A program made the position numbers and the translations under genes. Below the pieces are notes generated by a model, which was given only the letters and a program-made list of their open reading frames with translations, did not search any database and was not told the DNA's origin. A stretch of 64,000 nt of DNA from Flavobacteriales bacterium (GTDB lineage Bacteria; Bacteroidota; Bacteroidia; Flavobacteriales_E; Vicingaceae), in contig JACJZB010000006.1 of NCBI GenBank assembly GCA_020635815.1, positions 62,001 to 126,000 of the forward strand, in the 5' to 3' direction. Positions 7,095-15,565 of the stretch are shown here, one piece after another (the stretch's first letter is position 1; each line of letters opens with the position of its first letter).

Positions 7095-8233
7095 TTAATA
7101 AGTTCTCCTGCCCAAAGTTTTTCAAGAAATATTGCCCAAGGCATAATCCAAATATTACCGTGTTTTCTGGCTAAAGTTTCATTACAAATTAAAATGGAAT
7201 GTTTCACTTTATATTCTTCCATAAAACTTTTTAATCCTTTTAAATGTCTTTCATTTATTTTATCTGAAGATTTTACTTCTATGGCAACTTCGTGATTTCC
7301 CAAGACAAAATCAATTTCTATTTGTGAGGCTGTTCGCCAATAACTGATGGAGTAATCTAAACCTGTATAGCTACTGTGGGCATACAACTCCTGATAGATA
7401 AAATGTTCAAAAGCGTTTCCAAATACTTCACTTCCTTTTACAATAGCCCCCCTTTTTAAAAGATGATTAACTACTCCTATATCAAAGTAATAAAATTTAG
7501 GTGCAGTTATTACTCTTCGTTTTGGTTTTTTCTGATATGCAGGCACAAATCTTCCAATTAAGGTGTCTTGCAAAATTTGAAAATACTCTTTAATTGTAGG
7601 TGCAGAAACGCCACAATCTGCAGCAATGTTGGCATAATTTACCATTTCTCCATTACTAAAAGCAGCAGCTTCTAAAAACTGAGAGAAAACATGCACATTT
7701 CGGATTTTTGCCTCTCCTACAATTTCATCTCTTAAATAATTACCAACATAAGCCGAAATCATTTTTGTAGGATTATCTGCCAAGTAATGTCGTGGCAATA
7801 ACCCATGATTTAATGCTCTAATTAAATTAAAATTGGGTATTTCTTGGCTGATAAGCGGAAAAAGTTCATAACGCAAAGCTCTTCCTCCAAGCAAGTTTGC
7901 ACCTGAACGTAAAATTTTTCGGGCACTTGAACCACTCATAATAAATTGCGTATTGGTATTTGTAATCAGCCAATGTATTTCGTTTAGCAATTCAGGTATT
8001 CGTTGAATTTCATCAACAACAATTGTTTTTTTATCAGCATTACCCAAAACCGTTTCACGGAGTAAGGTTGGGTTATTAACTAAACGTTGGTAAACATCTG
8101 CCATTAATAAATCGAACCACAAAGCGTTCGGGTACATTTGTTTTAACAATGTGCTTTTTCCTGTTTGTCTTGCACCCCACAAAAACAAGCTTTCGCTATG
8201 TGAATCGTGTAATATTTGCTTTCTGTTAAACAT
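7091..8233 (-). CDS. AAA ATPase with DUF4143 C-terminal domain
   Basis: A 380-residue member of the AAA_14/DUF4143 family. Walker A is GARQTGKST (residues 20-28), Walker B is KTIVVDEIQRIP (about 69-80), and a sensor-like FIMSGSSAR lies near 106. The C-terminal DUF4143 half carries IEIDFVLGNHEVAIEVKSS, a motif shared with PD-(D/E)XK nuclease folds (D, E-x-K). These ATPases are widespread accessory genes of unknown role. It converges on the TPR gene with a 4-bp overlap of the stops, so it belongs to a different transcription unit. Confidence 0.88.
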   Translation of the reverse strand: MFNRKQILHDSHSESLFLWGARQTGKSTLLKQMYPNALWFDLLMADVYQRLVNNPTLLRETVLGNADKKTIVVDEIQRIPELLNEIHWLITNTNTQFIMSGSSARKILRSGANLLGGRALRYELFPLISQEIPNFNLIRALNHGLLPRHYLADNPTKMISAYVGNYLRDEIVGEAKIRNVHVFSQFLEAAAFSNGEMVNYANIAADCGVSAPTIKEYFQILQDTLIGRFVPAYQKKPKRRVITAPKFYYFDIGVVNHLLKRGAIVKGSEVFGNAFEHFIYQELYAHSSYTGLDYSISYWRTASQIEIDFVLGNHEVAIEVKSSDKINERHLKGLKSFMEEYKVKHSILICNETLARKHGNIWIMPWAIFLEKLWAGELIN

Positions 8234-8413
8234 ATTTTCTTTTTATTATTGCATGATAAAATAAATATACACTTTACATTATCATGATAAACAAAAGTAA
8301 TGATTTGTATTTGCCTAACCAACTAAACTATTCTATTATTTTTTTATACTTATCACTTACCTTTTCATTTTTGAACTGATTAAGGGGGTAAATATTAACT
8401 AAAAACAAAAATT

Positions 8414-8611
8414 ATGGCTATTGAATTAAAAGATTTTATTGTAGAAGTAAGCATGGACGAAAATGGGCAAATTATATTCATCATTAAAATTAAAGAGAAT
8501 AATGATTTTGTGCTTGTTCCGGCTGAAATTGTTGAAGAAACTGAAAACGGTTATAAAATATGCTTTATATACAAAGAAGAAAAGAAATGTTTAACGATTA
8601 AGATAGATTAA
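8414..8611 (+). CDS. Small hypothetical protein (65 aa)
   Basis: The product (MAIELKDFIVEVSMDENGQI, then IKIKENNDFVLVPAEIVEET) looks like a single small beta domain with alternating hydrophobic residues and no signal peptide. It is followed 3 bp later by another small gene and then by the T9SS-secreted protein, so the three probably share an mRNA. No family recognised. Confidence 0.6.
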   Translation: MAIELKDFIVEVSMDENGQIIFIIKIKENNDFVLVPAEIVEETENGYKICFIYKEEKKCLTIKID

Positions 8612-8614
8612 AGA

Positions 8615-8779
8615 ATGAACGAATTAATAGAATGGCTTGTTGCAGAATTAGAACAAGCTGAAAAAGAAAAAGGCTCTGCTCAACAAAACAATAACAATAA
8701 ACATTTATTTGAAGTTAAAGGAAAAATTACAGCACTTAACCATGTTAAAAAGAAAATAGAAGAAATTATTAATCATTAA
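8615..8779 (+). CDS. Small hypothetical protein (54 aa)
   Basis: ATG at 8615 opens a 54-codon frame, MNELIEWLVAELEQAEKEKG to a C-terminus KKKIEEIINH. It is helical and highly charged, with a Gln/Asn-rich middle (SAQQNNNNKH). It starts 3 bp after the stop of the 65-aa gene and ends 13 bp before the secreted propeller gene. The tight spacing supports a real gene in a short operon. Confidence 0.55.
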   Translation: MNELIEWLVAELEQAEKEKGSAQQNNNNKHLFEVKGKITALNHVKKKIEEIINH

Positions 8780-8792
8780 AACTAGATAAATT

Positions 8793-10085
8793 ATGAAAAA
8801 AATTACCTTTTTATTGTTGATAACATTCAGTTTATTATCCATAGATGCTAAATCCCAAGCATGGGCAAATGTAGGAGCGGGAATCCCCAATGGTTCAATA
8901 TACTCAATAAAAGAATATAATTCAGAATTAATTGTAGGAGGAGTATTTAATAATTCAGGAGGAATACAAGTAAGCAACATATCAAAATGGAATGGGACTG
9001 TATGGTCAACTCTTGGTTCTGGAGTAAATGGGTCAGTACAATGTTTTGCTATTTTTAATAGTGATTTATATGTAGGGGGCGATTTTACTATTGCTGGAGG
9101 TAACTCAAGTTATGGTATAGCTAAATGGAATGGTATGAGCTGGGTATCTATACCATCAATTTTAGGTACTTCTTCTACATATATTTATGCATTGGAAGTA
9201 TATAATAATGAACTATATGCTTCTGTAGGTTTATATGGTAGTGGAGGGACAACAGTATCTCTTTATAAATTTAATGGGTCATCATGGTCAGCTGTAGCAG
9301 CTGTCGGGAATGGTAGTTATGCACCATCTGTTAGCTCTTTAAAAGTGTATAATGGTGATTTGTATGTTGGTGGTGAATTCTCAACCGTTAATGGTAGCTC
9401 GTTTAATAATATAGCAAAATGGAATGGTTCAACATGGTCCTCTGTTGGTACTGGTATACCATTATCAACAACATCTCATAATAGAAATATTTGGGATATG
9501 GAAATTTTTAATGGAGAATTATGCGTTGCAGGTGAGTTTAATTATGCTGATGGATTAGCTGTTAATAATATAGCAAAATGGGATGGTACAAATTGGACTA
9601 CAATGGGAACAGGTTGTAATTATACAATTATTGATTTAGAAGTATTTAATACCGACTTATGTGTTGGAGGCTACTATAATATAGAGAAATGGGATGGAAC
9701 GAACTGGAGCACATTAGGTAATCAATTGTTTGTGACAGCACATGCTCTTTGTGCTTATAATAATGTGGTTTTTGCTGGCGGTTATAACTGGGACCAAGTG
9801 GTGAACAGTAGTACAATTTATAATATTGGGCAGTTGAGCAATTTGACAAGTATTAATGAAGAAAAAAAATCCAATTTATTAATTTACCCCAACCCAACAA
9901 CAGATATTCTAACCATAACTAACGCAAAAGGAAGCTATTTTGTAACTGACATTTATGGAAGAATGATTACAGTAATAAATATTAATACCGATAACTATCA
10001 ATTAAATACAAAGTCGTTTAGCTCAGGTATATATTTCATAATTTCTAAAGAAGATAATTCAAGTATTAAATTTATAAAACAATAA
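8793..10085 (+). CDS. Secreted repeat (propeller-like) protein with T9SS sorting domain
   Basis: A 430-residue exported protein. It has a signal peptide (MKKITFLLLITFSLLSIDAK), six tandem units of about 50-60 residues each containing a NIAKWNGSTWSSVG-like block followed by a LYVGGEF-like strand, and a C-terminal Por-type sorting domain from about residue 355 (LLIYPNPTTDILTITNAKGS) ending in SIKFIKQ. The repeats resemble beta-propeller or kelch-type blades. The C-terminal domain directs passage through the type IX secretion system and usually surface attachment. The ligand is unknown. It is followed 2 bp later by a 49-aa frame and then by lipoprotein genes. Confidence 0.85.
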   Translation: MKKITFLLLITFSLLSIDAKSQAWANVGAGIPNGSIYSIKEYNSELIVGGVFNNSGGIQVSNISKWNGTVWSTLGSGVNGSVQCFAIFNSDLYVGGDFTIAGGNSSYGIAKWNGMSWVSIPSILGTSSTYIYALEVYNNELYASVGLYGSGGTTVSLYKFNGSSWSAVAAVGNGSYAPSVSSLKVYNGDLYVGGEFSTVNGSSFNNIAKWNGSTWSSVGTGIPLSTTSHNRNIWDMEIFNGELCVAGEFNYADGLAVNNIAKWDGTNWTTMGTGCNYTIIDLEVFNTDLCVGGYYNIEKWDGTNWSTLGNQLFVTAHALCAYNNVVFAGGYNWDQVVNSSTIYNIGQLSNLTSINEEKKSNLLIYPNPTTDILTITNAKGSYFVTDIYGRMITVININTDNYQLNTKSFSSGIYFIISKEDNSSIKFIKQ

Positions 10086-10087
10086 AT

Positions 10088-10237
10088 ATGGAAAGGTATA
10101 AAATAGAGTGTATAGAGAATACACAAATATCAAATGAAAAATTATTACAAACCTTAAATAAAGTAGGAAATAGTTATTCCTTAACCACTTCAATTGTGGC
10201 AAATAACTTCACGTATTTAATTTTTATTAAAAACTAA
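10088..10237 (+). CDS. Small hypothetical protein (49 aa)
   Basis: A 49-codon frame, MERYKIECIENTQISNEKLL to the C-terminus YLIFIKN, squeezed between two genes with 2 bp upstream and 3 bp downstream. The hydrophobic tail loosely recalls the C-termini of the 67-aa and 72-aa MSQS-type proteins, but the resemblance is weak. Tight packing is the main support. Confidence 0.45.
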   Translation: MERYKIECIENTQISNEKLLQTLNKVGNSYSLTTSIVANNFTYLIFIKN

Positions 10238-10240
10238 CCT

Positions 10241-10927
10241 ATGAAAAAATTAAACTTAATCATATCCACTATTTTATTAGTTTGGTTATTCGGCAGTTCT
10301 TGTTCAAAAGATGAAAGTACACCAGTCCCAACACCAGTTACAACACCAATACCTACTTCTTCGGATGTAGTTCAAGATTTACTTGATAATGGGTTAACTC
10401 CAATTCAGGTATTCAATCAAGGTTATACATTATCCGAAATATATTGCAAGACTTATGGAGGGGGATATATCTTTTATTTAGACACTATCTCAGGTGAAGG
10501 TTTGGTTTGTTCAACAATTGATTTTGGAAATAACATAGAATGGGATGAAGCATATGCTTTTGTTAATGGAACTTCTTATTTTCATTATATTGGAAATACA
10601 GACACTACATTATGGTCAGGGGAACAAAATACAATTAATGTAGCATCTAGTAGCCCTAATTCAGCATGTGCACTAGTTGCTAATTATACTGGTAGTGGAT
10701 ATAGTGATTGGTTTATATCATCAAAGAATGAGAGTCGATTAATGCTTGAAGTTCTAGGAACAGAATTAGGATATAATATATTGAGTCACGGTATGTATTG
10801 GACATCTTCAGAGATTGATGAGAATCAAGCATGGGAATTCTTGAATACTGATAATTTAGGGAGTAGTGGAGTGTATTCATATTATAAAGGTACAGGTCGG
10901 AATATTAGACCAGTTAGAAAGTTTTAG
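10241..10927 (+). CDS. Lipoprotein with DUF1566/Lcl-like domain
   Basis: A 228-residue lipoprotein. The signal peptide ends in the lipobox-like LFGSSC (Cys about residue 21). A Pro/Thr-rich linker (PVPTPVTTPIPTSS) follows, then a C-terminal domain with GGGYIFYLDTISGEGLVCST, a YSDWFISSKNE block, an MYWTSSE motif and the final NIRPVRKF. That ending and the W-x-S/T-S-S-E motif are typical of DUF1566 and related domains, which have a C-type-lectin-like look. Probably a surface or periplasmic binding protein; ligand unknown. Part of a run with the next two lipoprotein genes. Confidence 0.75.
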   Translation: MKKLNLIISTILLVWLFGSSCSKDESTPVPTPVTTPIPTSSDVVQDLLDNGLTPIQVFNQGYTLSEIYCKTYGGGYIFYLDTISGEGLVCSTIDFGNNIEWDEAYAFVNGTSYFHYIGNTDTTLWSGEQNTINVASSSPNSACALVANYTGSGYSDWFISSKNESRLMLEVLGTELGYNILSHGMYWTSSEIDENQAWEFLNTDNLGSSGVYSYYKGTGRNIRPVRKF

Positions 10928-10929
10928 AT

Positions 10930-11712
10930 ATGAAAAAAATAGTTTATTGTACATTCATAACCTTTTTTACTTTGGTTTCATGCTCAAAGGACAATAATGA
11001 TGAAGTACCTGTTCCAATAGTAACAACAACTCCTACACCTAACCCATCAATTGTTAGTAATCCAGGAAATGGAGTTATAGATGTAGATGGTAATGTTTAT
11101 TCAAGTATCGTTTTAGGAAATGGACAAGAATGGATGTCCGAGAATTTAAGAACCTCAAAATATGCTAATGGAGACACTATACCTAATGTTTTTAATTCAA
11201 CCCAATGGCAAGGATTAGCATCTGGTGCATATAGTTGGTACAATAATGACTCTATAGCTTATGAAAATCCATACGGAAAACTATATAATTGGTTCGTTGT
11301 TTCAGACCCAAGGAATGTCTGCCCAACAGGATGGCATATCCCAAGCGATGGAGATTGGAAAACCATAGAGAGCTACCTAGGAATGGATAGCATGGAGTTG
11401 GATACCGTGAATACTTTATCAAGAGGAACTAGAGAAGGAGGAATGCTAAAAGAAACAGGAACAACACATTGGCTAACACCCAATGTAGGAGCTACCAATG
11501 AAATAAACTTTAACGCCAGAGGTGGAGGATATAAAGATAGGAATGCTTCATTTATATCAATTAATGGAGGTGGTTGGTGGTGGACTTCCACTGAATTTAA
11601 TTACGACACCACTTTAGCTTATTCAAGAGCAATAGGTTATGGAGATTCAACCATAGGAAGATGGATAGATGATAAAGGTCAAGGATATTCAATTCGATGT
11701 ATAAAAGATTAA
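10930..11712 (+). CDS. Lipoprotein with FISUMP (Fibrobacter major paralogous) domain
   Basis: A 260-residue lipoprotein with the lipobox region FFTLVSCS and a Pro/Thr linker much like its upstream neighbour. Residues 70-260 fit the FISUMP domain: DVDGNVYSSIVLGNGQEWMS, ENLRTSKYANGDTIP, GKLYNWFVV, CPTGWHIPSDGDW, GWWWTSTE and YSIRCIKD. These domains occur in Bacteroidota and Fibrobacteres surface proteins; function not established. It starts 2 bp after the DUF1566 gene and overlaps the next lipoprotein start by 16 bp, so the three are co-transcribed. Confidence 0.85.
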   Translation: MKKIVYCTFITFFTLVSCSKDNNDEVPVPIVTTTPTPNPSIVSNPGNGVIDVDGNVYSSIVLGNGQEWMSENLRTSKYANGDTIPNVFNSTQWQGLASGAYSWYNNDSIAYENPYGKLYNWFVVSDPRNVCPTGWHIPSDGDWKTIESYLGMDSMELDTVNTLSRGTREGGMLKETGTTHWLTPNVGATNEINFNARGGGYKDRNASFISINGGGWWWTSTEFNYDTTLAYSRAIGYGDSTIGRWIDDKGQGYSIRCIKD

Positions 11713-12215
11713 AACCAATAATTATTAAAATAACCACACAAATATTACAATTAATACTAATAATAATATTTATTAGCTCTTGTAAAAAAGAAGAGAAAAC
11801 ACCAGCTCCAACACCAGTTCAAACAACGACACCGACAACAAATAATTTGGTCTTTGAAGATAATATTATTGGCGTTTGGAATATAGGTTCACATGAATAT
11901 AACTCTAATGGAGGAGCATATTACAACACTGGTAATACAGGAACAATGACATTTTTGTCAAATGGAACCTACACACATTCTGACTTTACCTATGCTTGGC
12001 ATTGTGTAATGGGAGCAAATTCAGCCGATTCTGGAACTTGGAGTTATGATTCAGCAAATAGTAAACTGACATAAATCTCAACCAAGCCTCAAGGGTCTTA
12101 TCCTTACTCAACAATTATTGCAGATATATCAAGCTTTACAGCAAACGAGGTCATCTTTGTTTATCAAGGAAATGACTGCCCCGACCAGGGTATAAGAATA
12201 ACCTTGATTAGGTAA
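11697..12215 (+). pseudogene. Lipoprotein gene interrupted by an in-frame stop
   Basis: The frame opens at ATG 11697, inside the end of the FISUMP gene, with a hydrophobic signal ending in FISSC, a Lys-rich stretch and a Pro/Thr linker (PAPTPVQTTTPTT). A lipocalin-like region follows (VFEDNIIGVWNIGSHEY, TGTMTFLSNGTYTHSDF, DSGTWSYDS). A TAA stop occurs at 12072-12074. The same frame then stays open without interruption to 12215 and encodes sensible beta sequence (STIIADISSFTANEVIFVYQ, then CPDQGIRITLIR). One nonsense change therefore probably split a 172-residue lipoprotein. If only the first part is made it is 125 residues. Sequencing error is the other explanation. Confidence 0.7.
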
Positions 12216-12248
12216 TATTAAATCTATATATTTAAGTCAAATTATACA

Positions 12249-12467
12249 ATGATGAAACTAATAACAATTACAGAAAGGATAGGTACAACACAAACCACAT
12301 CCCATTTAATTAATGATAATATTGATAGACTCATAAGAACTCGATTAGGATTAGATGAATATGATAAATATTCTATACTAAAAATGTCACAATCAGTAAT
12401 TGATGAATCAACAGAAGGAAATAATCAAGCATTATTAATTATTAGTCTGTTAATCGAAATGGAATAA
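12249..12467 (+). CDS. Small island protein of the MSQS type (72 aa)
   Basis: It shares a pattern with the 67-aa product at 4121-4324: D-x-LI early in the second half, then MSQS, a polar loop and a C-terminal LIE motif. No signal peptide; probably cytoplasmic. It follows the broken lipoprotein gene by 33 bp in the same orientation and is followed by a hairpin, so it is probably the last gene of the sigma-factor-side block. Function unknown. Confidence 0.6.
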   Translation: MMKLITITERIGTTQTTSHLINDNIDRLIRTRLGLDEYDKYSILKMSQSVIDESTEGNNQALLIISLLIEME

Positions 12468-12477
12468 GACCTTAATC

Positions 12478-12518
12478 CCAAAGAAAAGAAATTTAAGTTC
12501 AAAAAATCTTTTCTTTGG
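12478..12518 (+). terminator. Hairpin after the 72-aa gene
   Basis: CCAAAGAAAAGA pairs perfectly with TCTTTTCTTTGG (12 bp) across a 17-base loop, 11 bp after the stop at 12467. The downstream T-run is weak (TTCGTTT). It probably marks the end of the plus-strand operon. Confidence 0.5.
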
Positions 12519-12914
12519 TTCGTTTAACATATGTGTAATGTCATATTTCCTATATTGTGGCAACATAGGAAGCTCATTCCAATTAAATAATATAGATATA
12601 TTTCTAAAATTCATCATATCTGATTAAAAATTCTTAATAAAAAGAATATAGACTAAAAGCAACAAAAAATAAAGTAAAAAATTTGATTTCCTAAGATGAA
12701 TTGCTTATAATTATTTTGGTTTGATTCCGACAATAACAGTTTTGCTTCTGGGGGCGTTGCTTTCTGAGTCGGAATTTTCTTGAAAGACGGCAAGTAAATT
12801 TTTGCTTTTTTTAGTGAAAAATCCTCAAACCTCATGTCAAATATGGCTATGGGGGAAGGGGGCGTTTCCAATTTTTGGAATTTCACTGAATCTGGCAAGG
12901 ATTATTAGTAATAC
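12519..12914. other. 396-bp stretch without a convincing gene
   Basis: This lies between the plus-strand operon end and the minus-strand CHAT gene end. It holds one minus-strand frame of 81 codons (12653-12898, starting MPDSVKFQKLETPPSPIAIF) whose downstream half is AT-rich, with a Phe/Cys-rich end. The GC-rich patches around 12740-12780 and 12850-12870 differ in composition from the surroundings. No signal peptide, family motif or tight spacing supports it as a gene; it may be a relic. No RNA gene recognised. Confidence 0.4.
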
Positions 12915-15281
12915 TTAAGAGTGTTTCTTATTTCTTAGAAAAAACCATATTCCAGTAACGAAAGCAAATAATAGTAGTAACCAATATAAAACTACCTTAT
13001 CTTCCTTTTCATTTTCAACCTCAAAAACTACATCTTCTCCAATCAATTGATGTCCTGCCCAATAATACGGAGCAGCTAATTTGGAATTTGGAGCATTATT
13101 CATGGTATTTATTTTGGCTTCGTGCAAAGCCTCAATGGTAGAATTACCTTGTTCTAAGATATTATAAAAGTCGGCTAATAATTGATTTGATTGTTTGTCG
13201 TCCACTTCCCAAATATTACTTAACGTATTTGTAACACCTAAAGCATGAAAAATTCTTACAAAACCATCAATTCCATCACCAACATAATATTTGCCTAAAG
13301 CAGAGTTGCAGGTGTTTAGAACTACTAATTGTGAGTTTAATTTACTGTTAGTTATTTTTTCAGGATACAAAACAGTATCACTAAATACCAGTCCTGAGTT
13401 AGAACTATATTCTTGGTCTATTAATCCATGTGAACTTACATGTATGATAGAACTTTTGGAAGTTAGAAAGTGTAAAGTTGTTGCTTCTTCTTTAATATAA
13501 CTTTTAGTATTTTTTTGTTGACCAAGCTCTTTTACCAACTTTTCTGAAAATGGCAACTGAGATAAGTTTAAATTTGGATTGTAAGGAGCAAAAGCTGTAA
13601 TTGTAAATTCAAGTTTTTCTGTAGACAAAGTATTTCTAAACATTAATGACGACAAACAATATTCGGTTTCTATATGATGAATTAGGTAGTCTAATTTTCT
13701 GTAATCCTGTAATTCAATATTTTGTTTGCTTACCATTAAAGCTTCGAAAGGCACATTTGTAAAAATTCCTGTTGGACAAACTATCATTCTATTGTACTCC
13801 TTTAACTTCAAATTACTAAAAAGTACTTGGTATATCTTGGTGGCACTATTTGTATAATTATGATAATTTTGTTCGATAATGGCTTTTTTAAAAGATTTAA
13901 TATCCTTTCCAATTCTTGAAATTTCTTTTACCCAAACACTATCTTGAGTTACAAAAATTAGGTGAATATTATCAATTAAAAATTCGAGGTACAATTCATC
14001 GGGTTTCAACTTCTGTTGAAGTTTCTTTAATGAGTAATTATCATTTAAGGATAAAGAGTTATTCTTAATTATATCGTAATACTTTAGTTTGCAATTAACT
14101 CTAAAAATAGTATCCAATGACCAGTCTAATTTTGCTTCTTTTTTTAATAACTCGATGCTTATTGTTTCTTCAAAAGGAATTAAATTATAGATGGCTAAAT
14201 TCTGGTTGGTATTTTTTGATTGAAATTCTTTATAAAGTATAGCCCAAAGTTGAGTAGCCATCTTGTTTATTGATTCCGATTTTAATAAGTAGTTGTTATC
14301 TTTTGTTCTATTAAATTGATTTATTAAGGTTGCTGTATAATACTTTAGACACATTAATACAGCCTCTTTATTTGCAAGCAAAGTAAGTTGATTAATGGTA
14401 TAATGTTTTGAGTTTAATCCATAAGCATATAATGCTTTTTCATAATCTTTTTCAGCTAATTCAATTGCATTAGAAATTTTATTTTGATTAACTGTTTTAT
14501 AAAAAAATGCTCGAACAAAATAACTCAATGCAATATCGGGATGTTTCGAACCATATTCCTGCTGAAGAATATAAATAGCAATATCGTAATACTTCATTCC
14601 AGTATTATAACACTCATAAGCCTTTTTATCAGATATGGAAGATTCCATATCGAAAACATCAATATAAGTATTTGCCAATAAATGATACGTTTTAGCCAAA
14701 GTCTCTTTTGGCGTTTTATATTTTTCTTGAAATGCTATGGACTTTAAATAATAAGGTCTTATTACTTTTTCATATAAATTTATTTTTTCAGCATTATCTG
14801 GAAATTGTTGTTTGTACGATTGAGCTAAAACGTTCCAAATTTTATAAATCTTAATCTCCTTTTGTTGTTCAATGTTTAGGTCTTGAATCAAGGTAAGGCA
14901 GGAATCAGCATAAACCTTAGCTAATGGACTATTTATTTTTTCGTAATAATAATTGGCTAGCAAAGCATAATTCCATGCTAGATGGTAATCATATTTTGAA
15001 TAAATCTTATTTCTTTGCTCATTACTCTTTAACCACCACTCATGCGCCCCATCAATATCACCAGATAATTTTAAAATATCCCCTTTTAATTGAAAAAGAA
15101 CGGTTTTATCCAGGTGTTCGTGGTCTTTTTGTATTTGAAGATTGATTAACGAATCCGCTCCTTTAAGGTTTCCCTTGAAAATAGATGATTCAATATCTAT
15201 ATAAGAAGTTTGACCTTTTACATTAATAACAATTAAATAAATTACTATCAGGATAATTATATATTTGAATGAGTATTGCAT
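12915..15281 (-). CDS. Exported, membrane-anchored TPR-CHAT caspase-like protease
   Basis: A 788-residue protein. An N-terminal signal peptide (MQYSFKYIIILIVIYLIVIN, cleaved near KGQ) leads into a helical TPR region (about 35-370). The CHAT peptidase domain covers about 480-745, with catalytic His618 in HVSSHG and Cys658 in NTCNSA. A C-terminal membrane helix (VVLYWLLLLFAFVTGIWFFL) is followed by a basic tail (RNKKHS). Topology predicts periplasmic TPR and CHAT domains anchored in the inner membrane. CHAT proteins are clan CD cysteine peptidases related to caspases and separases. The neighbour, a 72-aa XRE regulator 4 bp upstream, is co-oriented and probably co-transcribed. The substrate is unknown; the TPR anti-sigma candidate at 6372 is an inferred possibility. 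Confidence 0.88.
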   Translation of the reverse strand: MQYSFKYIIILIVIYLIVINVKGQTSYIDIESSIFKGNLKGADSLINLQIQKDHEHLDKTVLFQLKGDILKLSGDIDGAHEWWLKSNEQRNKIYSKYDYHLAWNYALLANYYYEKINSPLAKVYADSCLTLIQDLNIEQQKEIKIYKIWNVLAQSYKQQFPDNAEKINLYEKVIRPYYLKSIAFQEKYKTPKETLAKTYHLLANTYIDVFDMESSISDKKAYECYNTGMKYYDIAIYILQQEYGSKHPDIALSYFVRAFFYKTVNQNKISNAIELAEKDYEKALYAYGLNSKHYTINQLTLLANKEAVLMCLKYYTATLINQFNRTKDNNYLLKSESINKMATQLWAILYKEFQSKNTNQNLAIYNLIPFEETISIELLKKEAKLDWSLDTIFRVNCKLKYYDIIKNNSLSLNDNYSLKKLQQKLKPDELYLEFLIDNIHLIFVTQDSVWVKEISRIGKDIKSFKKAIIEQNYHNYTNSATKIYQVLFSNLKLKEYNRMIVCPTGIFTNVPFEALMVSKQNIELQDYRKLDYLIHHIETEYCLSSLMFRNTLSTEKLEFTITAFAPYNPNLNLSQLPFSEKLVKELGQQKNTKSYIKEEATTLHFLTSKSSIIHVSSHGLIDQEYSSNSGLVFSDTVLYPEKITNSKLNSQLVVLNTCNSALGKYYVGDGIDGFVRIFHALGVTNTLSNIWEVDDKQSNQLLADFYNILEQGNSTIEALHEAKINTMNNAPNSKLAAPYYWAGHQLIGEDVVFEVENEKEDKVVLYWLLLLFAFVTGIWFFLRNKKHS

Positions 15282-15285
15282 TTTT

Positions 15286-15504
15286 TTAATCCACTTTCAC
15301 CAAATCTTCAATCTTCATATTAAGGGCTGAAGCAATTTCTCGAAGCTTATTAATTGTACTATTGACCTTTCCAGATTCAATTCTGGCCAAAGACGAACGG
15401 TCTATTTCTGATTTTTCAGCGAACTCTTCTTGGGTTAAATTCATTTTTTTTCTAGCATTTGCTATGTTTTCTCCTAATTTTTCTAAATATTTTTTATCTC
15501 TCAT
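15286..15504 (-). CDS. XRE-family helix-turn-helix regulator
   Basis: A 72-residue Cro/C1-type protein that is little more than the HTH domain: NIANARKKMNLTQEEFAEKS, then EIDRSSLARIESGKVNSTIN. It starts upstream of the TPR-CHAT gene with 4 bp between stop and start, so it probably heads that operon. An inverted repeat TGTTGC-N6-GCAACA (15548-15565) lies 43 bp before its start and could be its own operator. Confidence 0.88.
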   Translation of the reverse strand: MRDKKYLEKLGENIANARKKMNLTQEEFAEKSEIDRSSLARIESGKVNSTINKLREIASALNMKIEDLVKVD

Positions 15505-15547
15505 TGCTTAGTGTTTTCAATATTCTTATACGCAAACTTAAATATTT

Positions 15548-15565
15548 TGTTGCAGATGTGCAACA
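15548..15565. promoter_or_regulatory. Possible XRE operator, TGTTGC-N6-GCAACA
   Basis: A dyad with 6-bp perfect arms lies in the 227-bp divergent region between the XRE gene (minus) and the DUF2130 gene (plus). Its position suits autoregulation; a link to the DUF2130 gene is less certain because that gene starts 166 bp away. Confidence 0.4.
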
